Counted from the stretch's first letter, positions 24,510 through 37,008 are shown. The stretch is 64,000 nt of DNA from Siphonodentalium dalli (GCA_032622095.1 CP136063.1:205331934-205395933); one strand, 5' to 3'. Made by a program: numbers and translations. Notes: generated by a model not told the origin, from the sequence alone.

Positions 24510-25874
24510 CTTAGATTTCAAAGGTCAATCCATCAGCAAACCCTACAGCCCACGTTTATTGGATAACTGTTTTGAAACTGTACAGTCTTTTGGTAAATAA
24601 AAAGTAGGTATGCTTCTATAATCATGATACGGAACATTGATCGGATAAGATCAGGAAAACTGAATAATCGGAAAAAATAAAAATTAGGGGGTGGTGGATA
24701 CCCAGAGGGCGGGAAACAAATTTCCGCCTAGTGTCCGTCAATCTTTTCCTGAGCCCCCCCCCCCTCTGAAACAACAAAATGCTGGATAATATATTGATTT
24801 AATATGGGGTCACTAATGCCAATGCTAATAACTAATGGGTTCATCCACCGTCACTATCTTGACGCTGATTGGCTTTAATTATAGTATATAAGCTAACATA
24901 ATACAACTTCTTATCAGCATAGTTGTCAGTCTTTGTAACACATGTATACCGCAATTGTAAAAGTTATGTCATCTTGTTGACACATATTATAATCCATACT
25001 TGCACCGGGAGAGGGTTCTTCTGTAAGTTACTGTAACTTAAACTATACCCCAATCCCTTTGTAACTTGATAAATCACAATAAAATATGTTTTTAAAAAAT
25101 GCGATAATGCATAATTATATACATATATATAGGTTACTGTAACTTATACCCCAATCCCTTTGTAACTTGATAAATCACAATAAAAACATTTTTGTTTAAT
25201 GCGTCAATGCATAATTGTTAGATATATATACGTAATTCCAAACTATATTTTCATATATGTGAATTCCAACATGACTGAATGCACGTATACATTATCGCAT
25301 GAACTGTACTGGCTATATACATGTACGTTGTTTCTCGAATATATACCCTCAATTGAAATCTTGAGAGTTCATTGGGGTAAACATAATTACATTTCTTTTG
25401 GGATATATAGGAAAGTAGGTATATATAGGAAAGTATGCGGTTACACAAGAGAGAATCGTGGCAAAAATGACTCTTGTCGTTGTAAGCGGGTGATATGGTA
25501 ACGCTATTATTATTACTATTATTATGGACAAATGAATGGTTGTGTATTAAAGCAAACAATACAGACAAGAGATCAGGATCTCGTTCAATACCCGACAGCA
25601 GGGATTGATTGTTGTACACCTGACAGGTAAACCTACCCGTATCATACCTACATATTTCATTTATATCTTCCTCACAAAAGCGTTCAAAACGCCCGAAGTC
25701 ATCTGTGACATCTCAAGTACCTTATTCGTATTTAAACGCACGCAGTAATATTTATCGATTTATTGATATCAGAATAAAGGTCAGAAAGAGAGTTTATGTT
25801 CTTCACTTATAATCATGTAGAATTCTCGTCCCCAGACATGGGGTCATCACGTGACCTGTTTTCTTCTACACAAT

Positions 25875-26053
25875 AGAGACCTTTCGCAAAATCACGATTA
25901 CGATATGGACAATATCTTGCCGTATACAGCCAAAAATTCTACCCTTACGCCGCACGACAGTTCTTATGTAAGGTAAATTGTGATTGTATCAACCTTACTA
26001 GGACAATATGTCCTGTCCGTAATCGTAATAGTGATTTTTGCGAAAGGTCTCTA
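25875..26053. mobile_element. 179-bp MITE with AGAGACCTTTCGCAAAATCA ends
   Basis: The terminal inverted repeats are AGAGACCTTTCGCAAAATCA and TGATTTTTGCGAAAGGTCTC, about 35 bp with CGATTACG. A second, longer copy is at 28301-28690. Confidence 0.85.
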
Positions 26054-26085
26054 ATAACTCACAACAAAACATCTACAACTGCTAG

Positions 26086-26535
26086 TGTGCTAATATATCG
26101 GTTGGTCCTGCTGAATTGCTATGATGCTAGTATGGCAAACCGATGCTGATACGAAAATGTATCGTTATTTTTTTTCTTCTAAAGTTGTCATTTTCGAGGT
26201 GCCTGGCTAATCCGAGCGATCTCACAAAAAGCCATTGTCTGTATGAACATTCAAGAAACATAATTTATCTATTTTTGAAAAAAAATATTAATGGCTGCGC
26301 TGTTTGCAAAACGACGCGAATAGCCATTTTGATTATAGTGGGTTAATAAAACCAATATTCAAATATTTCGCAATATCTATATGTTCTTGAATGGTTGATA
26401 TACATAATGGCTTTTCCTGGATATGTTCAGATTATCTTAACACCACTAAAATTATAACTTTAAACAATACGACACTCAGTTTGTCCTACAATATCATAGC
26501 AATTCAGCAGGACCCATCATAGTATATTAGCATGA
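26086..26535. mobile_element. MITE with GGTCCTGCTGAATTGC inverted repeats
   Basis: The 22-bp stretch GGTCCTGCTGAATTGCTATG (plus AT) at 26104 is exactly inverted at 26493-26514, and weaker pairing (GCTAATATA) extends the arms. Related to 31573-32735 and 34400-34560. The small frames inside are not genes. Confidence 0.8.
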
Positions 26536-27204
26536 CCACTTGACAAGGGGTGAGCTAAACACAATTGAGCATACTCACATACATGCACGAATCAAAGCAG
26601 TTGTTGGTTTGTATACATGCATATGTATGTTAGAATTAACAACCTAAATATTAAACATCATCGTAGTATCCTTCTAGACATTTCTCGTGCTGGTTTGGTC
26701 CACGTTAGAACTCACAATAAACATATAACCACTTAAAATTGTGGAGTATTATCCTAGGCATGTAGATATCCAAAGATTTGTTTATTATCCACAAGAACTC
26801 GCGACCTAAATACTAAATATTGACGAATTATCGCAGACATACATGTACTAATCACGGAACTCGTTTGATCTACACTCGGAGCTTGAATACTCAACACCAT
26901 GTACATACTCACAGACATATTGATTTTTTTATTTTGATCTAAATGCTCACATTCATATCCTGATTATACTAAACCTCACGTAATATTCTCTCAGACACGG
27001 GCATATCGCATGGCTGGCTTGGTCTACACAGGAACGAATTCATTTCAAGTGTATTGTCTAATAAATCATATAATTTAACATTTAGAGCAGTTTAGAGAAC
27101 ATTAATCAAGGTATAGGCGTAAAACTTCCAGACACCACACGTGTACATTCCTGGTCTTAGCCTACGTTCCATACAAAGTCGCAGGCAATACGCATTGTCA
27201 CTGG

Positions 27205-27389
27205 GTCGCGGCCATATTGGATCCACAGAGCCCGTTTTTAGTGCTACATGTCTAAGTTCTGGAGTAGCATTCCATATATTGAGCTTTTGAATATTGATGA
27301 ATTGCATATGTGGAATTCTACTCAAAAAAACTTTGACATGTAGCATTAAAAAACGGAGTGGGGCTAGATGGATCCAATATGGCCGCGAC
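27205..27389. mobile_element. 185-bp inverted-repeat element (GTCGCGGCCATATTGGATCC)
   Basis: The arms GTCGCGGCCATATTGGATCC and GGATCCAATATGGCCGCGAC are exact inverses, extending through CCGTTTTT and TGCTACATGTC. A remnant lies at 35692-35730 (GATGGAACCAATATTGCCGC). The frames crossing it on both strands are by-products. Confidence 0.8.
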
Positions 27390-28300
27390 TTAATGACAAG
27401 ACGTGTTGTGGGAAAACACCAGCTGCGCATATTGCTTGGATACCGGCCCCAGCAGTGCATGCAGCTGATCTCTACCTATACAACTACCAACGACTGTAAT
27501 GACACCCTCATGCGCGCACACCAACTCTGCCATAGAATTGCCAGCCCCGGTAGTAGAGCACACCCCGCTCCACATGGGGCATTTGTGCCCCCTGTCGAGC
27601 GACGACCACCTGACGGGGCATCCAGACAAGACATGGCAGTGCCGATGACCGTTTTCTGACATCTCTTAAAATCCACAACCAAAAATACAAATTGTTATAT
27701 TTTAGACATTCACGTGTATCATAGGGCTAGTGTGTTCTACATCGGGATTCACAACTTAAATACCAATCATGGTCGGTCTGATAGTTGCGCAATATAGTAT
27801 AAATATAACCAGATATAGCAGAGTTAACAATACAATTAACCATGAACCATGATAACTGCTGAGTATGAATTTATAACTCTTAGGGGCCATTTTCATTGGT
27901 AAATATATTATCAGCACCTGTCTCTAAATGTGGACTCTATATATAATTCGAAAAATGAAAAACATTTTATATTCCTACCACAAATATAGTTTAACGGCTA
28001 TAACGCTCGAATTTCGGAAATATTGTGTCATGTAATAGTTATCAAATATTTTTCATTTACCTTTGAGTGTGCACTTGTCATCGCGATTTTAGTAATAAGA
28101 ATTAGTGATAGACAAATTTCGCATAATGAACAACTACTGATATGAATTACGAATAGCTAATATAGCAGTCTTAAATTTGTTTGAACGTTCCAAAACCTTC
28201 CTGTCAGTCACAGTGATGTGATATGGTTCTGTTTGTCGTGATTATTTTGGACTTAATTATGTTGTTATCAGGCCATAGTCAGTGGCAGGTTTGACAATAG

Positions 28301-28690
28301 AGATCTTTCGCAAAATCACTATTATGATTACGGATAGGATATATTGCCCTAAAGTAAGGTGAACACCATCACAACTTACATACGATGGTTAATTGGTGAG
28401 GCGGTATATGCTCCACTATATTCAGTTACACATATATTTGATTGAAAACGTAATGTGTGTCTGTTTCAGGTACAATGTTTTTATCCGTGTATTATACACT
28501 ACAAGGATAATGTTAGAGCATTCCCCAAGCAGGACCGGGGGCACAAACGTGACACATCTACGCACACGTTAACTGAGTGGGGCATATACGTCTCACATTA
28601 GAACCCCCATGCGTAAAGATCGAATATCTGGCCTGTCCGGGGTAGGACATTCCCATAATCGTAATCGTGATCTTGCGAAAGGTCTCTAAT
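28301..28690. mobile_element. Second copy of the AGAGACCTTTCGC MITE, expanded
   Basis: The left GAGATCTTTCGCAAAATCAC and the right GTGATCTTGCGAAAGGTCTC match the ends of 25875-26053. The roughly 250 bp of extra interior suggests an insertion I cannot classify. Confidence 0.65.
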
Positions 28691-29062
28691 TGCACGCGTG
28701 TCACAGTGACGAATGATTTGACTGCCACGTTGAGATGGAAATTGAGGCAACGTGGTGATTACCATATAAGGAAACAATCTCAGAGTCAACTTTCACATTG
28801 AGTATCAAGAACGAACTTGATCATGTATTTTGAGTCTTGACGAAAACCCGAAACCGTAACCATAACTACGGATATGGCAAAACGACAACTGATAGAAACC
28901 AAATTATAGTGACGTAGTACCTTATTCGTAATTCTTATCAGTGGTAGTTCATTGTATGAAAGGAGTTTTGCAACAATTGTCGCTATTGCCTAACGAAAAT
29001 GGTCCCTTTCCTTTCTGATTACATAACTATATATAGTTAATACGTGTCACCGTGTCACGTAC

Positions 29063-29295
29063 AGGATTCAACTGTGAGGTATTCCGCACACTGCTCCTGG
29101 ACCATGAACCTTGGAAAAGGCTTCCACTCAAGTACGGGCCTCTGCAGTCCTGCATGGAATGACAGTAGAAACATGAGTAGAAGGATGATCCAACAACGAA
29201 CAGAAATGATGCCGATAATCAGAACAAACTCGATGAGAGTGAATGTGTCATGTTTGTATACGCATGCACAAGTGTTGAAGTTATGATATGGTTCC
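29063..29295 (-). CDS. Possible exon with a strong transmembrane segment
   Basis: After one base completing a codon, 77 codons are open: EPYHNFNTCACVYKHDTFTL, then IEFVLIIGIISVRCWIILLL and MFLLSF (one long or two tight membrane helices), then a polar stretch containing LEWKPFPRFMVQEQC. The donor reads TCCT|GTACGTGAC, phase 1. The intron separating it from the exon at 29581 would be 285 nt. Together the two give about 140 residues in one frame. The acceptor (CCCAAAG) is pyrimidine-poor, which lowers confidence. Two cysteines before the helix and one after could be disulfide-bonded if extracellular. I do not recognise the family. Confidence 0.4.
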
Positions 29296-29580
29296 CTTTG
29301 GGTTGATTTTCAGTGAGTCAGATATCAACTCTAATATGGATGCAATTTTTCTAGGTCCTGCTTATTTAGCTCTGATGTTGGTAGCCCATAGAACAAGCCG
29401 CTAAAATACGGTCAATACTGATATACCAGACTTTCGCAGATTGGTTGTGTAATTCTAACACGTATATGATTCATAACACATAAGATCAGTTCACTTTCTT
29501 CCATGTCGAATTGAAGATGTTACAGGCAAGATAACATTACTTTATTTAAACACATAACGTCTAAGTTTGATTGAACTTAC

Positions 29581-29769
29581 TTAACTATTCTAACTCCATT
29601 TTCAGAATTAAGATAATTATCCTCACTTCTCATGTCATGGTCAAGCCATCGTAATAGACATGGTAAGGCCAAGTCAAATGGTGTCATATTCATCACAAAT
29701 AGCACGAAATTTGGGACCGGCCCCATTGATAACTTGCGTTTATAGCTTGTATATTTTATATAAACCTCA
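29581..29769 (-). CDS. Possible exon with a hydrophobic segment
   Basis: The interval is open for 62 codons between an acceptor (AACTATAAATAG) and a consensus donor (GTTAA|GTAAGTTC). It contains MGPVPNFVLFVMNMTPFDLA, a likely membrane segment or signal-like stretch, then the polar HDMRSEDNYLNSENGVRIV. One base precedes the first codon and two follow the last. The donor phase fits the acceptor at 29295 and rebuilds a lysine. It is not part of the adjacent MITE, whose inverted repeat starts near 29803. The phases do not connect directly to the exons at 32843 or 18435. It may be a nested gene, a pseudogene fragment or a mid-gene exon whose partners I missed. The family is unknown. Confidence 0.4.
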
Positions 29770-29802
29770 CTATTTATAGTTAACGAACGTGCTTACAGTC
29801 CT

Positions 29803-30140
29803 TAAAGATACGGATGGCCTTCGCGACGGCAATTGTTAAAATAGTCACATCCGTTAAAGCCACCATTAAAAAAAATATTAAAATATAGACAGATTCTGTT
29901 CTTATACCAATCATAAATATCACATAAACAGCATGTCATTGTCAAGATTGTTAGTAAACAAAAGCCATGTTATGTTACAGTATAGTACGTAAAGAGTATG
30001 CGATAAGCAAAACACTCAACACCGGGGAGATCCCACTAAGTGACGTTGGTTACAACGGTACCATATTGCTTACAACATATCCTTATACCGCTCGCTAATC
30101 CTCGCCACTCAATATTTTGGTGTTGAATGGATCACTGTGT
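29803..30140. mobile_element. Copy of the GGTACGGTTGGCC MITE family, right end unclear
   Basis: Starts TTAAAGATACGGATGGCCTT and matches 14168-14530 over about 330 bp (AACACTCAACACCGGGGA, CTAATCCTCGCCACTCAATA). It lies immediately upstream of the possible exon at 29769. Confidence 0.7.
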
Positions 30141-30954
30141 TAACTTTTAGAGGGACACCAAAAGGGTATTTTGTTACATTTTCAATAACAAAATGACCAT
30201 CTTTGATATTACATGTAGGTCGAGTTTAAAGTATTATTTTTTTAAACAGAATAAAGCAGAAAACAATGTTAAACCGGTTTTTTCATCTCGCTGTTGTAAC
30301 TGGAGGTCTAGACCCATGTATACATCTTTAATATGAAATTGTAACAGCATATGTGATCATAGAAATCTATTTACAGTATTTTAATTAAACATCGTAAATA
30401 GTTAGTAATATCAAGGAATTTACAGGAATTGTTTATGTTTTTTAGCCTTCGCTCCTCCTCTGTTGTACATGTTTGAACAATTATGAGTCTTGGTGGTCCT
30501 CCAAGACTCATTCACACACAACACCAGTAATGCAGGTAGTTTGGCCATTTCTGATAAAACATAATGTCGCCAGCAGAATTTCAAGTAAAACTAATACAGA
30601 TGTTAGGACTAAAAGCACAAAAATGTCAAGATTTGCGAAATACGTAGAAGTAAGATGATAAAGTCCACAGACACCAACGTTTGTTCCATTCCGATGCTAC
30701 GTGTGAGACCATTTCAACTTGCCTTCTGGGGAAACTGTCCTTAAGGAAATGCTGATGGATAAATGATGCAAGGAAGCTATGATATAGCAAGGTGTGTGGG
30801 TGAACGAACAGCGATGACTATACATTCATATGATTATGTCACCGAAGAGCAACATGTTGCGTTAAGTTTGCGGTTGTTGACAAATCTAATTAAAAAGAAA
30901 GCTGTTATCTCCCAGTAGCATAAACGACATAGATGATGACTTGATCTTTTAAAT

Positions 30955-31228
30955 GACCATTTCTGGGACCATCTCCTTTTATACTCAATATAATATATGC
31001 AACAAATGAATGAATTTCAGCAATGGATTAGTGAAAAATACACTCAAGTGCTCTGTGGACGATGCAAATAACATGGTAATAACTGGAGTCATAAATTCAT
31101 TATAATTACCATGTTGTTTGCATCATTCATAGATCACATGAGTGTATGTTGTAATCAAATTGCTAAAATTCATTCATTTTTTGCGTATATTCTGTTGAGT
31201 ATAAAAGGAGATGGTCCCATAAATGGCC
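30955..31228. repeat. Imperfect 270-bp palindrome
   Basis: GGGACCATCTCCTTTTATAC on the left matches GTATAAAAGGAGATGGTCCC on the right, with further pairing (GATGCAAATAACATGGTAAT) to a centre near 31090. Foldback-type element. Confidence 0.8.
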
Positions 31229-31572
31229 CGGATTTAGGGTACAGTCCCACTTTAAATGTTTACAATGTGAGGAATAATAATGACTTTGGTTTTAATACCG
31301 ACATCAGAGCTAAATCAACAGGACATACAATCACCATGATGGCAGCACTTCACTAGAATCAACTTGAAATTAGCATATTGTAATCTTTGACATTTGAACA
31401 TATGTACGATGGTATGATTACGAAATGAATAAGCCTGGAAAATCGCTGCTATTTCAATCAATCATAATGAATATTCCAAACATTCGCTTGGGAAAACAAC
31501 TCAAATATATTACATTTGCATGGTTTCATTTGTTAAGTATCATATATTTAAGTATAGGCTATCACCCCTTGT

Positions 31573-32735
31573 TACGTGACCATGCTAATTTGCTCTGGTG
31601 TTGGTGGATCAAAGTACATTGATATGATGCCGATGGGCCAAAATGATACTGTTGGGAAAAATTACCGCTATATTTTCTTAAAGTCGTCATTTTCGCAGTG
31701 TTTGTCGAATCTCAGAATAAGTCAGTCCATGTACCTGGACGAAACGTTCAATGACATATATTTTTAAATGGCCTCGTTGGTGCAAAACCACATGAATAGC
31801 CATCTAGGTAAGAATCGGTTTGCAACAACAAACACAGCCATTATTGAAATATTTGTACAATCGCATTGAAATATTGAAACATTTGTAAATTATTGAAATT
31901 ATTGAAATATTTGTACAATCGCATTGAAATATTGAAACATTTGTAAATTATTGAAATATTTGTACAATCGCATTGAAATATTTAAACATTTGTAAATTAT
32001 TGAAATTATTTAAATATTTGTACAATCGCATTGAAATATTGAAACAATTGTAACTTATTGAAATTATTGATATATTTGAACAATCGCATTGAAATATTGA
32101 AACATTTGTAAATTATTGAAATTATTGAAATATTTGTAAATTATTGAAATTATTTAAATATTTGTACAATCGCATTGAAATATTGAAACATTTGTAAATT
32201 ATTGAAATTATTGAAAGCATTGAAATATTGAAACATTTGTAAATTATTGAAATATCTGTACAATCGCATTGAAATATTGAAACATTGTAAATTATTGAAA
32301 TTATTTAAATATTTGCACAATCGCATTGAAATATTGAAACAATTGTAAATTAATGCAATTATTGATATATTGGTACAATCGCATTGATATATTGAAACAT
32401 TTGTAAATTATTGAAATATTGAAATATTTGTACAATCGCATTGAAATATTGAAACAATTGTAAATTATTGAAATTATTGATATATTTGTACAATCGCATT
32501 GAAATATTGAAACATTTGTAAATTATTGAAATTATTGATATATTTGTACAATCGCATTGAAATATTTGTTTCACAGATATGATTGCGTTTCCTCTATTCG
32601 CTTAAATTAGCCAAACACCGCGAGCATGATAACTTTAGAAGAAGAAAACAGTACTTTTGCTTAAAAGCATCACTTTGCACAATCAAATTCATAGCAATAC
32701 AGCAGGACCCCACCATTACCATAACAAATTAGCAA
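31573..32735. mobile_element. Related TIR element containing an AT-rich minisatellite
   Basis: The ends TGCTAATTTGCTCTGGTG and the inverse of CATAACAAATTAGCA match each other and the family at 26086. Internal AAAGTCGTCATTTTCGCAGT also matches. The minisatellite 31838-32566 lies inside. Confidence 0.7.
31838..32566. repeat. AT-rich minisatellite, unit about 58-70 bp
   Basis: The unit is built of TTGAAATATTTGTACAATCG, CATTGAAATATTGAAACAT and TTGTAAATTATTGAAATT, repeated about 11 times with indels. The long frame on the minus strand follows from the repeat. Confidence 0.9.
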
Positions 32736-32813
32736 GACACTTACCCAGAGTTGGATATATGTCACGCGTTAAGTTTACATGGGATGCTAATAAGATGCGA
32801 TAAAGCGTCTCAC

Positions 32814-32843
32814 CTCACGGTAATCAAACTCCTGCTTTTCGAT
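32814..32843 (-). CDS. 30-nt micro-exon of the same gene
   Basis: The sequence encodes ten residues, IEKQEFDYRE. The acceptor is strong (a pyrimidine-rich tract ending ATCATTTCAG) and the donor reads GAG|GTGAGAC. Both boundaries are phase 0, so it joins the first exon (GGGQRK|) and the exon at 18435 (|TERQEL) without shifting frame. The E/K/Q-rich peptide matches the charged character of its neighbours and could be part of a short coiled coil. Micro-exons are easy to find by chance; what supports this one is the quality of both splice sites and the phase match. Other exons could lie in the long introns on either side. Confidence 0.45.
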
Positions 32844-33910
32844 CTGAAATGATTTGAGAATAGAATAGATGTTTGTAGACGAACATAAGATATTTGAAAA
32901 CCACGATACATGCGATGTAACAACAGTTTATAGAGGTGAAACTCATCCTACCAATGGTAACTAAGATATCATAAACGTCAACATGAAATAACAATTCGAT
33001 TCGATTTGACGTGGTTGCCAAAATATAATGTATCCGTTTGAATAGAATAGTTTAGAGATGAAATCGAACATGTTCATACCTATAGTATACAGAAACATAT
33101 AACTGAATAAAACGCATTCATGCAATAACTATAACTAACAAAAATCAAGGGTAGATTATATGGCTACAGAATGAACCGAACTATATAATACGAGAGCTGA
33201 CAGGAAGGAAGAAACTAACAATATATTGATGTTAGCAGGAAGCGTATCTTGGTTACAGCAAGGGTTTGGTTAGGATTATGTTATATGTGATGTGTGTTAT
33301 ATGGGAAGGAAACGTATGCAACAAAGCAAACTGAAGGATGGTCGATGCGGTTTGGTGTGTTTTACGCTGCACGTGCACTAGTAATTGATTGATTCCAGTG
33401 TAGTTATGGTATGGTCCACATATGTCCAAATTTGTTTGGAAACTCAAGACCATGAGATTCTAAACAAAGACAAACGCAGACAGCGAGCTTTTAACTCACG
33501 TTAAAAGCGATTGTATCATTTTTCTTTTGACTGTTTAGTCACAGCTAAAGCCAAACATAATTAGAATTGCAAGTCCACATTCGACGAAGAAAACAACTTA
33601 AGACATTCCTGTAGACAAACATTTCACTTTAAATTCACAACGTGTCAGTTTGCAATATGGAGTAAGGGGCTATCAACAAAAGTGAAGATATGAGTGTGTG
33701 CTAAGCAGGTGGCGTCATGAACTCCGACGCAGGGGCTACAAACACAGACCGAGGGGCTACAGGAAGCTTCCAGTCCGACAATTGCAGATTTCCCGACAGG
33801 GGGTAACCTTATGTAGCCACCCCTCCCATGGGGCCACCCTGATCTGAGAGATTTTAGCAAAAATCAAGCGTCTGTATAGAACATATATATTACATAAATA
33901 TCTTTTAATA

Positions 33911-34292
33911 TTTAAACGTACTCAATCCTATTCGATTGTCCCCATATCATCATATTCCAACAACAGCAACAGCATTTTTTTAAATGACTCTTCAGTTAGC
34001 AGAATCGATTAATTGCCTAAAAATAATGCTAACCACAGTCGACTATAATATAAAATGTTTATAACATTTTGTTCAACGAAATTTGGCCGGTTTGTCAAAT
34101 ATCTGACACACAAAATTTTAGAGTTATCCATCTTCATCCGCAATTTGGTCCGAGACCGTCTTCTAATAGATTTAAAAAATCACTCTGAGCTTTGATGGGT
34201 GGGTTCCTCGGGTAGAATCAAATATTTGTTAACCCCGAAGCGAAAGAAATGGTAATTTGCGAGCGTTAATTCGGATTATGCATCTTTAAATA
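33911..34292. mobile_element. MITE with AAAGGTACTCAATCC ends, copy 2
   Basis: Shares the internal blocks of 17451-17897 (CAATCCTATTCGAT, CTAACCACAGTCGACTATAA, ATTCGGATTATGC). The right end is degraded. Confidence 0.7.
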
Positions 34293-34399
34293 ACCGTGGC
34301 GGTGGTGATCGCAAAACGAAAGGAATAACTATCTCAATTATGACCGGTTTACAACATCCAAAAAAACCTTTATTAAAATATTTGACAAGATTCGTGTTT

Positions 34400-34560
34400 T
34401 TGAATGATTTATACACACGGTGGCTTTTCGTCGATTTATGCATATCATCCAAACACCGCAAAAATGACAATCTTAGAAAAAATAACGGTACATTTTCTTA
34501 ACAGCGTCCCTTTACCCTGCCATCATCATAGCAAATTGACAGGTCCACGGAATCAATGGG
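34400..34560. mobile_element. Partial copy of the same TIR family
   Basis: ACACCGCAAAAATGACAATC, TTTTCTTAACAGCGTCCCTT and ATCATAGCAAATTGACAGG correspond to the right parts of 26086-26535 and 31573-32735. Confidence 0.5.
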
Positions 34561-35242
34561 GCGAACGCTGTAACTTCAAGAGTTAAGTTGCATGATTGTG
34601 TCTTGTGTATATCTCCATTGACGACAGAAGTCAATCAGTTTATCGACTGTAACCGAACGAGTGTCTGATATTAACACAACGTATATCTGCACTGCATACA
34701 TATGCATTTAGTCCCACAAAGGATAGCTTATTTGAACGAGGTTATTTGTTGTAAGCCATTCAGGACAGGTGAATGGATCTCTCAATCGGCAAGAACTGGC
34801 CCCGCTTGACTATTATCTACCCAGCACTTATTTGAGAGGACGGTTGCGATCCATTGAAGTGCATTAACTTTTCAATAAACAGGAAAACTTCATCAACTAT
34901 CGAGCTGATAATCGTCGGATAATCGCTGGTATATAACTATAATCAGCTCTAAAGTCTTTCACATAATGGACCTTTACACATCTGTCAATCAAACCATTAG
35001 CTGATAAAATTTCTACCAATCAGCGACTGAGCCGGTCGCTTGCTGTAATGAAAATTCTTTGTTTACCCTAATTTTGATATCCGCTCATACTTTCAGTGTT
35101 AAATTGTCTATATTAAAATAACTTTTTTGTCATGATCATAATGTACTCAAATTTCTATTTGCCCCAACATGATGGAAATTAATCCATGATTATAACACTG
35201 GTTTTCATTTTGCTTGACACTTGTCATAAATTGCATAATTAA

Positions 35243-35688
35243 CCCTTTCAGTGCCAGGTCCGATTTTTTTATCAACCCATATACCCTGTGCCAATGTATT
35301 CTCTTATATATGCGATTCGACCATAGGTCGCCTCGCATATATAAGAGAATGCATTGTCTTAACAATTTTTATTGTTATTGTTATTATTTTTTACAATTTT
35401 AATAATTTTTTCTTATATTCTTTAACAGACTTATTTTGTAGGTTTAGTGCCAGGGAATCTTACGTTTTTCATGGGCATCAAAATTATTACTATGAATACT
35501 TGGTGATAGTTTTGAGTTATAACATGCCCCTAAGGTTTTATCCAGTTTGTTTTTAAATTCGCTATAGCATGCTTAAGCATACCCAAAAAATTCAACCCAA
35601 AAAAAATCTAAAAAAAATAATTAGTTTTTAGGGCCGATTTTACAGACCGTAAATTAGGGCCGATGAGATCGGCCCCTGGCACTGAAAG
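35243..35688. mobile_element. piggyBac-like MITE, right end truncated
   Basis: Preceded by TTAA and starting CCCTTTCAGTGCCAGG, it ends GCCCCTGGCACTGAAAG and then abuts another repeat (CGGGGCTGG) without the final GGGTTAA. Same family as 11049-11292 but longer, with hairpin 35290-35358. Confidence 0.75.
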
Positions 35689-36339
35689 CGGGGCTGGATG
35701 GAACCAATATTGCCGCGACTCAGTGACAATGGGTATATTGAGTACGTGACCTGTCGCCATAAAATTGCAGCTGTGATTGATTCACTGGCGCATAATTATA
35801 ATGTTTCGGAATTGTGCCCAAGTGAATCAACCAGGCCACTTTTCTCCAAAAAGCTTTCCGAAATGGACGCCATTGATCGGAGATACATGTACTGTTTCAG
35901 AGTGAATAAGTGTTAGGTTGGCTCTCAGTGCTTATTACGATCACAAAAAAATAGGCTAAGTTTCCGATTTCCGTTATGGTGACTCCAGGTTCCGTTCTGC
36001 CCATAATTAAACGGTTAATTGTTAATTTGCACATTTGTATCCGATTATGCTATTGCCGGGTGTTACCATACCCCAAAATTGCCATATATGACCAAACTAA
36101 CTGACTTAGAGAGAATTTCCCAGACAGGCTCTTGACAGCAAATGTTCACTCAGAAATAGTCACTCCCGATATTGACCATCGGTCTGTGACACAATTTCAC
36201 ACAAACGATTGCAGATGTTCTCTTTGAAACACACAAAGCTAAACAGGCTGCCCATTCGCACTCTTAACACACTAAGCTATTCAGACTGCCCACTCGTGCA
36301 CTCGGTATTACTGATAGGTTTTGCCTTTTGACATTTCAG

Positions 36340-36420
36340 TTCAGAAACAATTGTATTCAACATGAAAGATACCGTGACATCGACTACGAGAAGAAACAGT
36401 CAGAGGAGTCGCAACAGTAG
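36340..36420 (+). CDS. Candidate terminal exon on the plus strand
   Basis: The candidate follows a textbook acceptor: a TACTGAT branch-point-like motif, a T-rich tract and TTTGACATTTCAG. It is open for 26 codons (FRNNCIQHERYRDIDYEKKQ, then SEESQQ) and a TAG. The peptide is highly charged. No upstream plus-strand partner exon was found, and it lies inside the long first intron of the minus-strand gene. It may be a chance match. Confidence 0.2.
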   Translation, partial: FRNNCIQHERYRDIDYEKKQSEESQQ

Positions 36421-36771
36421 CAGAAGATGGTTCCCATGGTAATTTTCATCGGCTAAGCATCTTTATCGACATTGAGATGAATGATGAAAATTCATAGTCC
36501 CATGCAGGCAGCCTACCTTCACGTACCAACCATTATAAAGGTCAAACGATAGTATTGCCCGTGTCCCTATTGAAACAACCTTTATATTTGTAGTCATTTG
36601 CCCTATTCACATGACTAAATTACTCGCTGTATAGATCAGTCCGATTTGACACCACAAAACGGCCATCGGTACGTGTTTTTATACCAGAACAAAATGATCG
36701 TGTCAATGGTCCATTTATTAGGAGGTTATATATATGATCAGATATCGACTTTCATCGGGAAGTTTTCAAAA

Positions 36772-37008
36772 CCCTTCCGTGACGGGAGCTGCGCTGGTGC
36801 AGCATTAAAGATACTGTGCCAGTGCATTCTCTAACATATGGAGCCTCGCATATATAAGAGAATGCATTGGCTACAAGGTCAAGGTGAATATTGTTACGCC
36901 AATGTATTCTCGTATATTTGCGAGGCTCCCTGTGGGAGACTCGCATATATAAGAGAATGCATTGGCGCATGGTTTTCAAAATAATTCAGGAAACTCCAGT
37001 CATGGAAG
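36772..37008. mobile_element. MITE with two hairpin modules, CGTGACGGGAG family
   Basis: Imperfect terminal repeats CCCTTCCGTGACGGGAG and CTCCAGTCATGGAAG enclose two hairpins (36818-36871, shortened, and 36898-36966). Closely matches 8375-8646. Confidence 0.7.

Noticed and set aside
29805-29965. Minus-strand frame that looks like a membrane helix (ILIFFLMVALTDVTIL)
   Set aside because: The same sequence occurs at 14168 and 21023 as part of a MITE family, with stops in the other copies.
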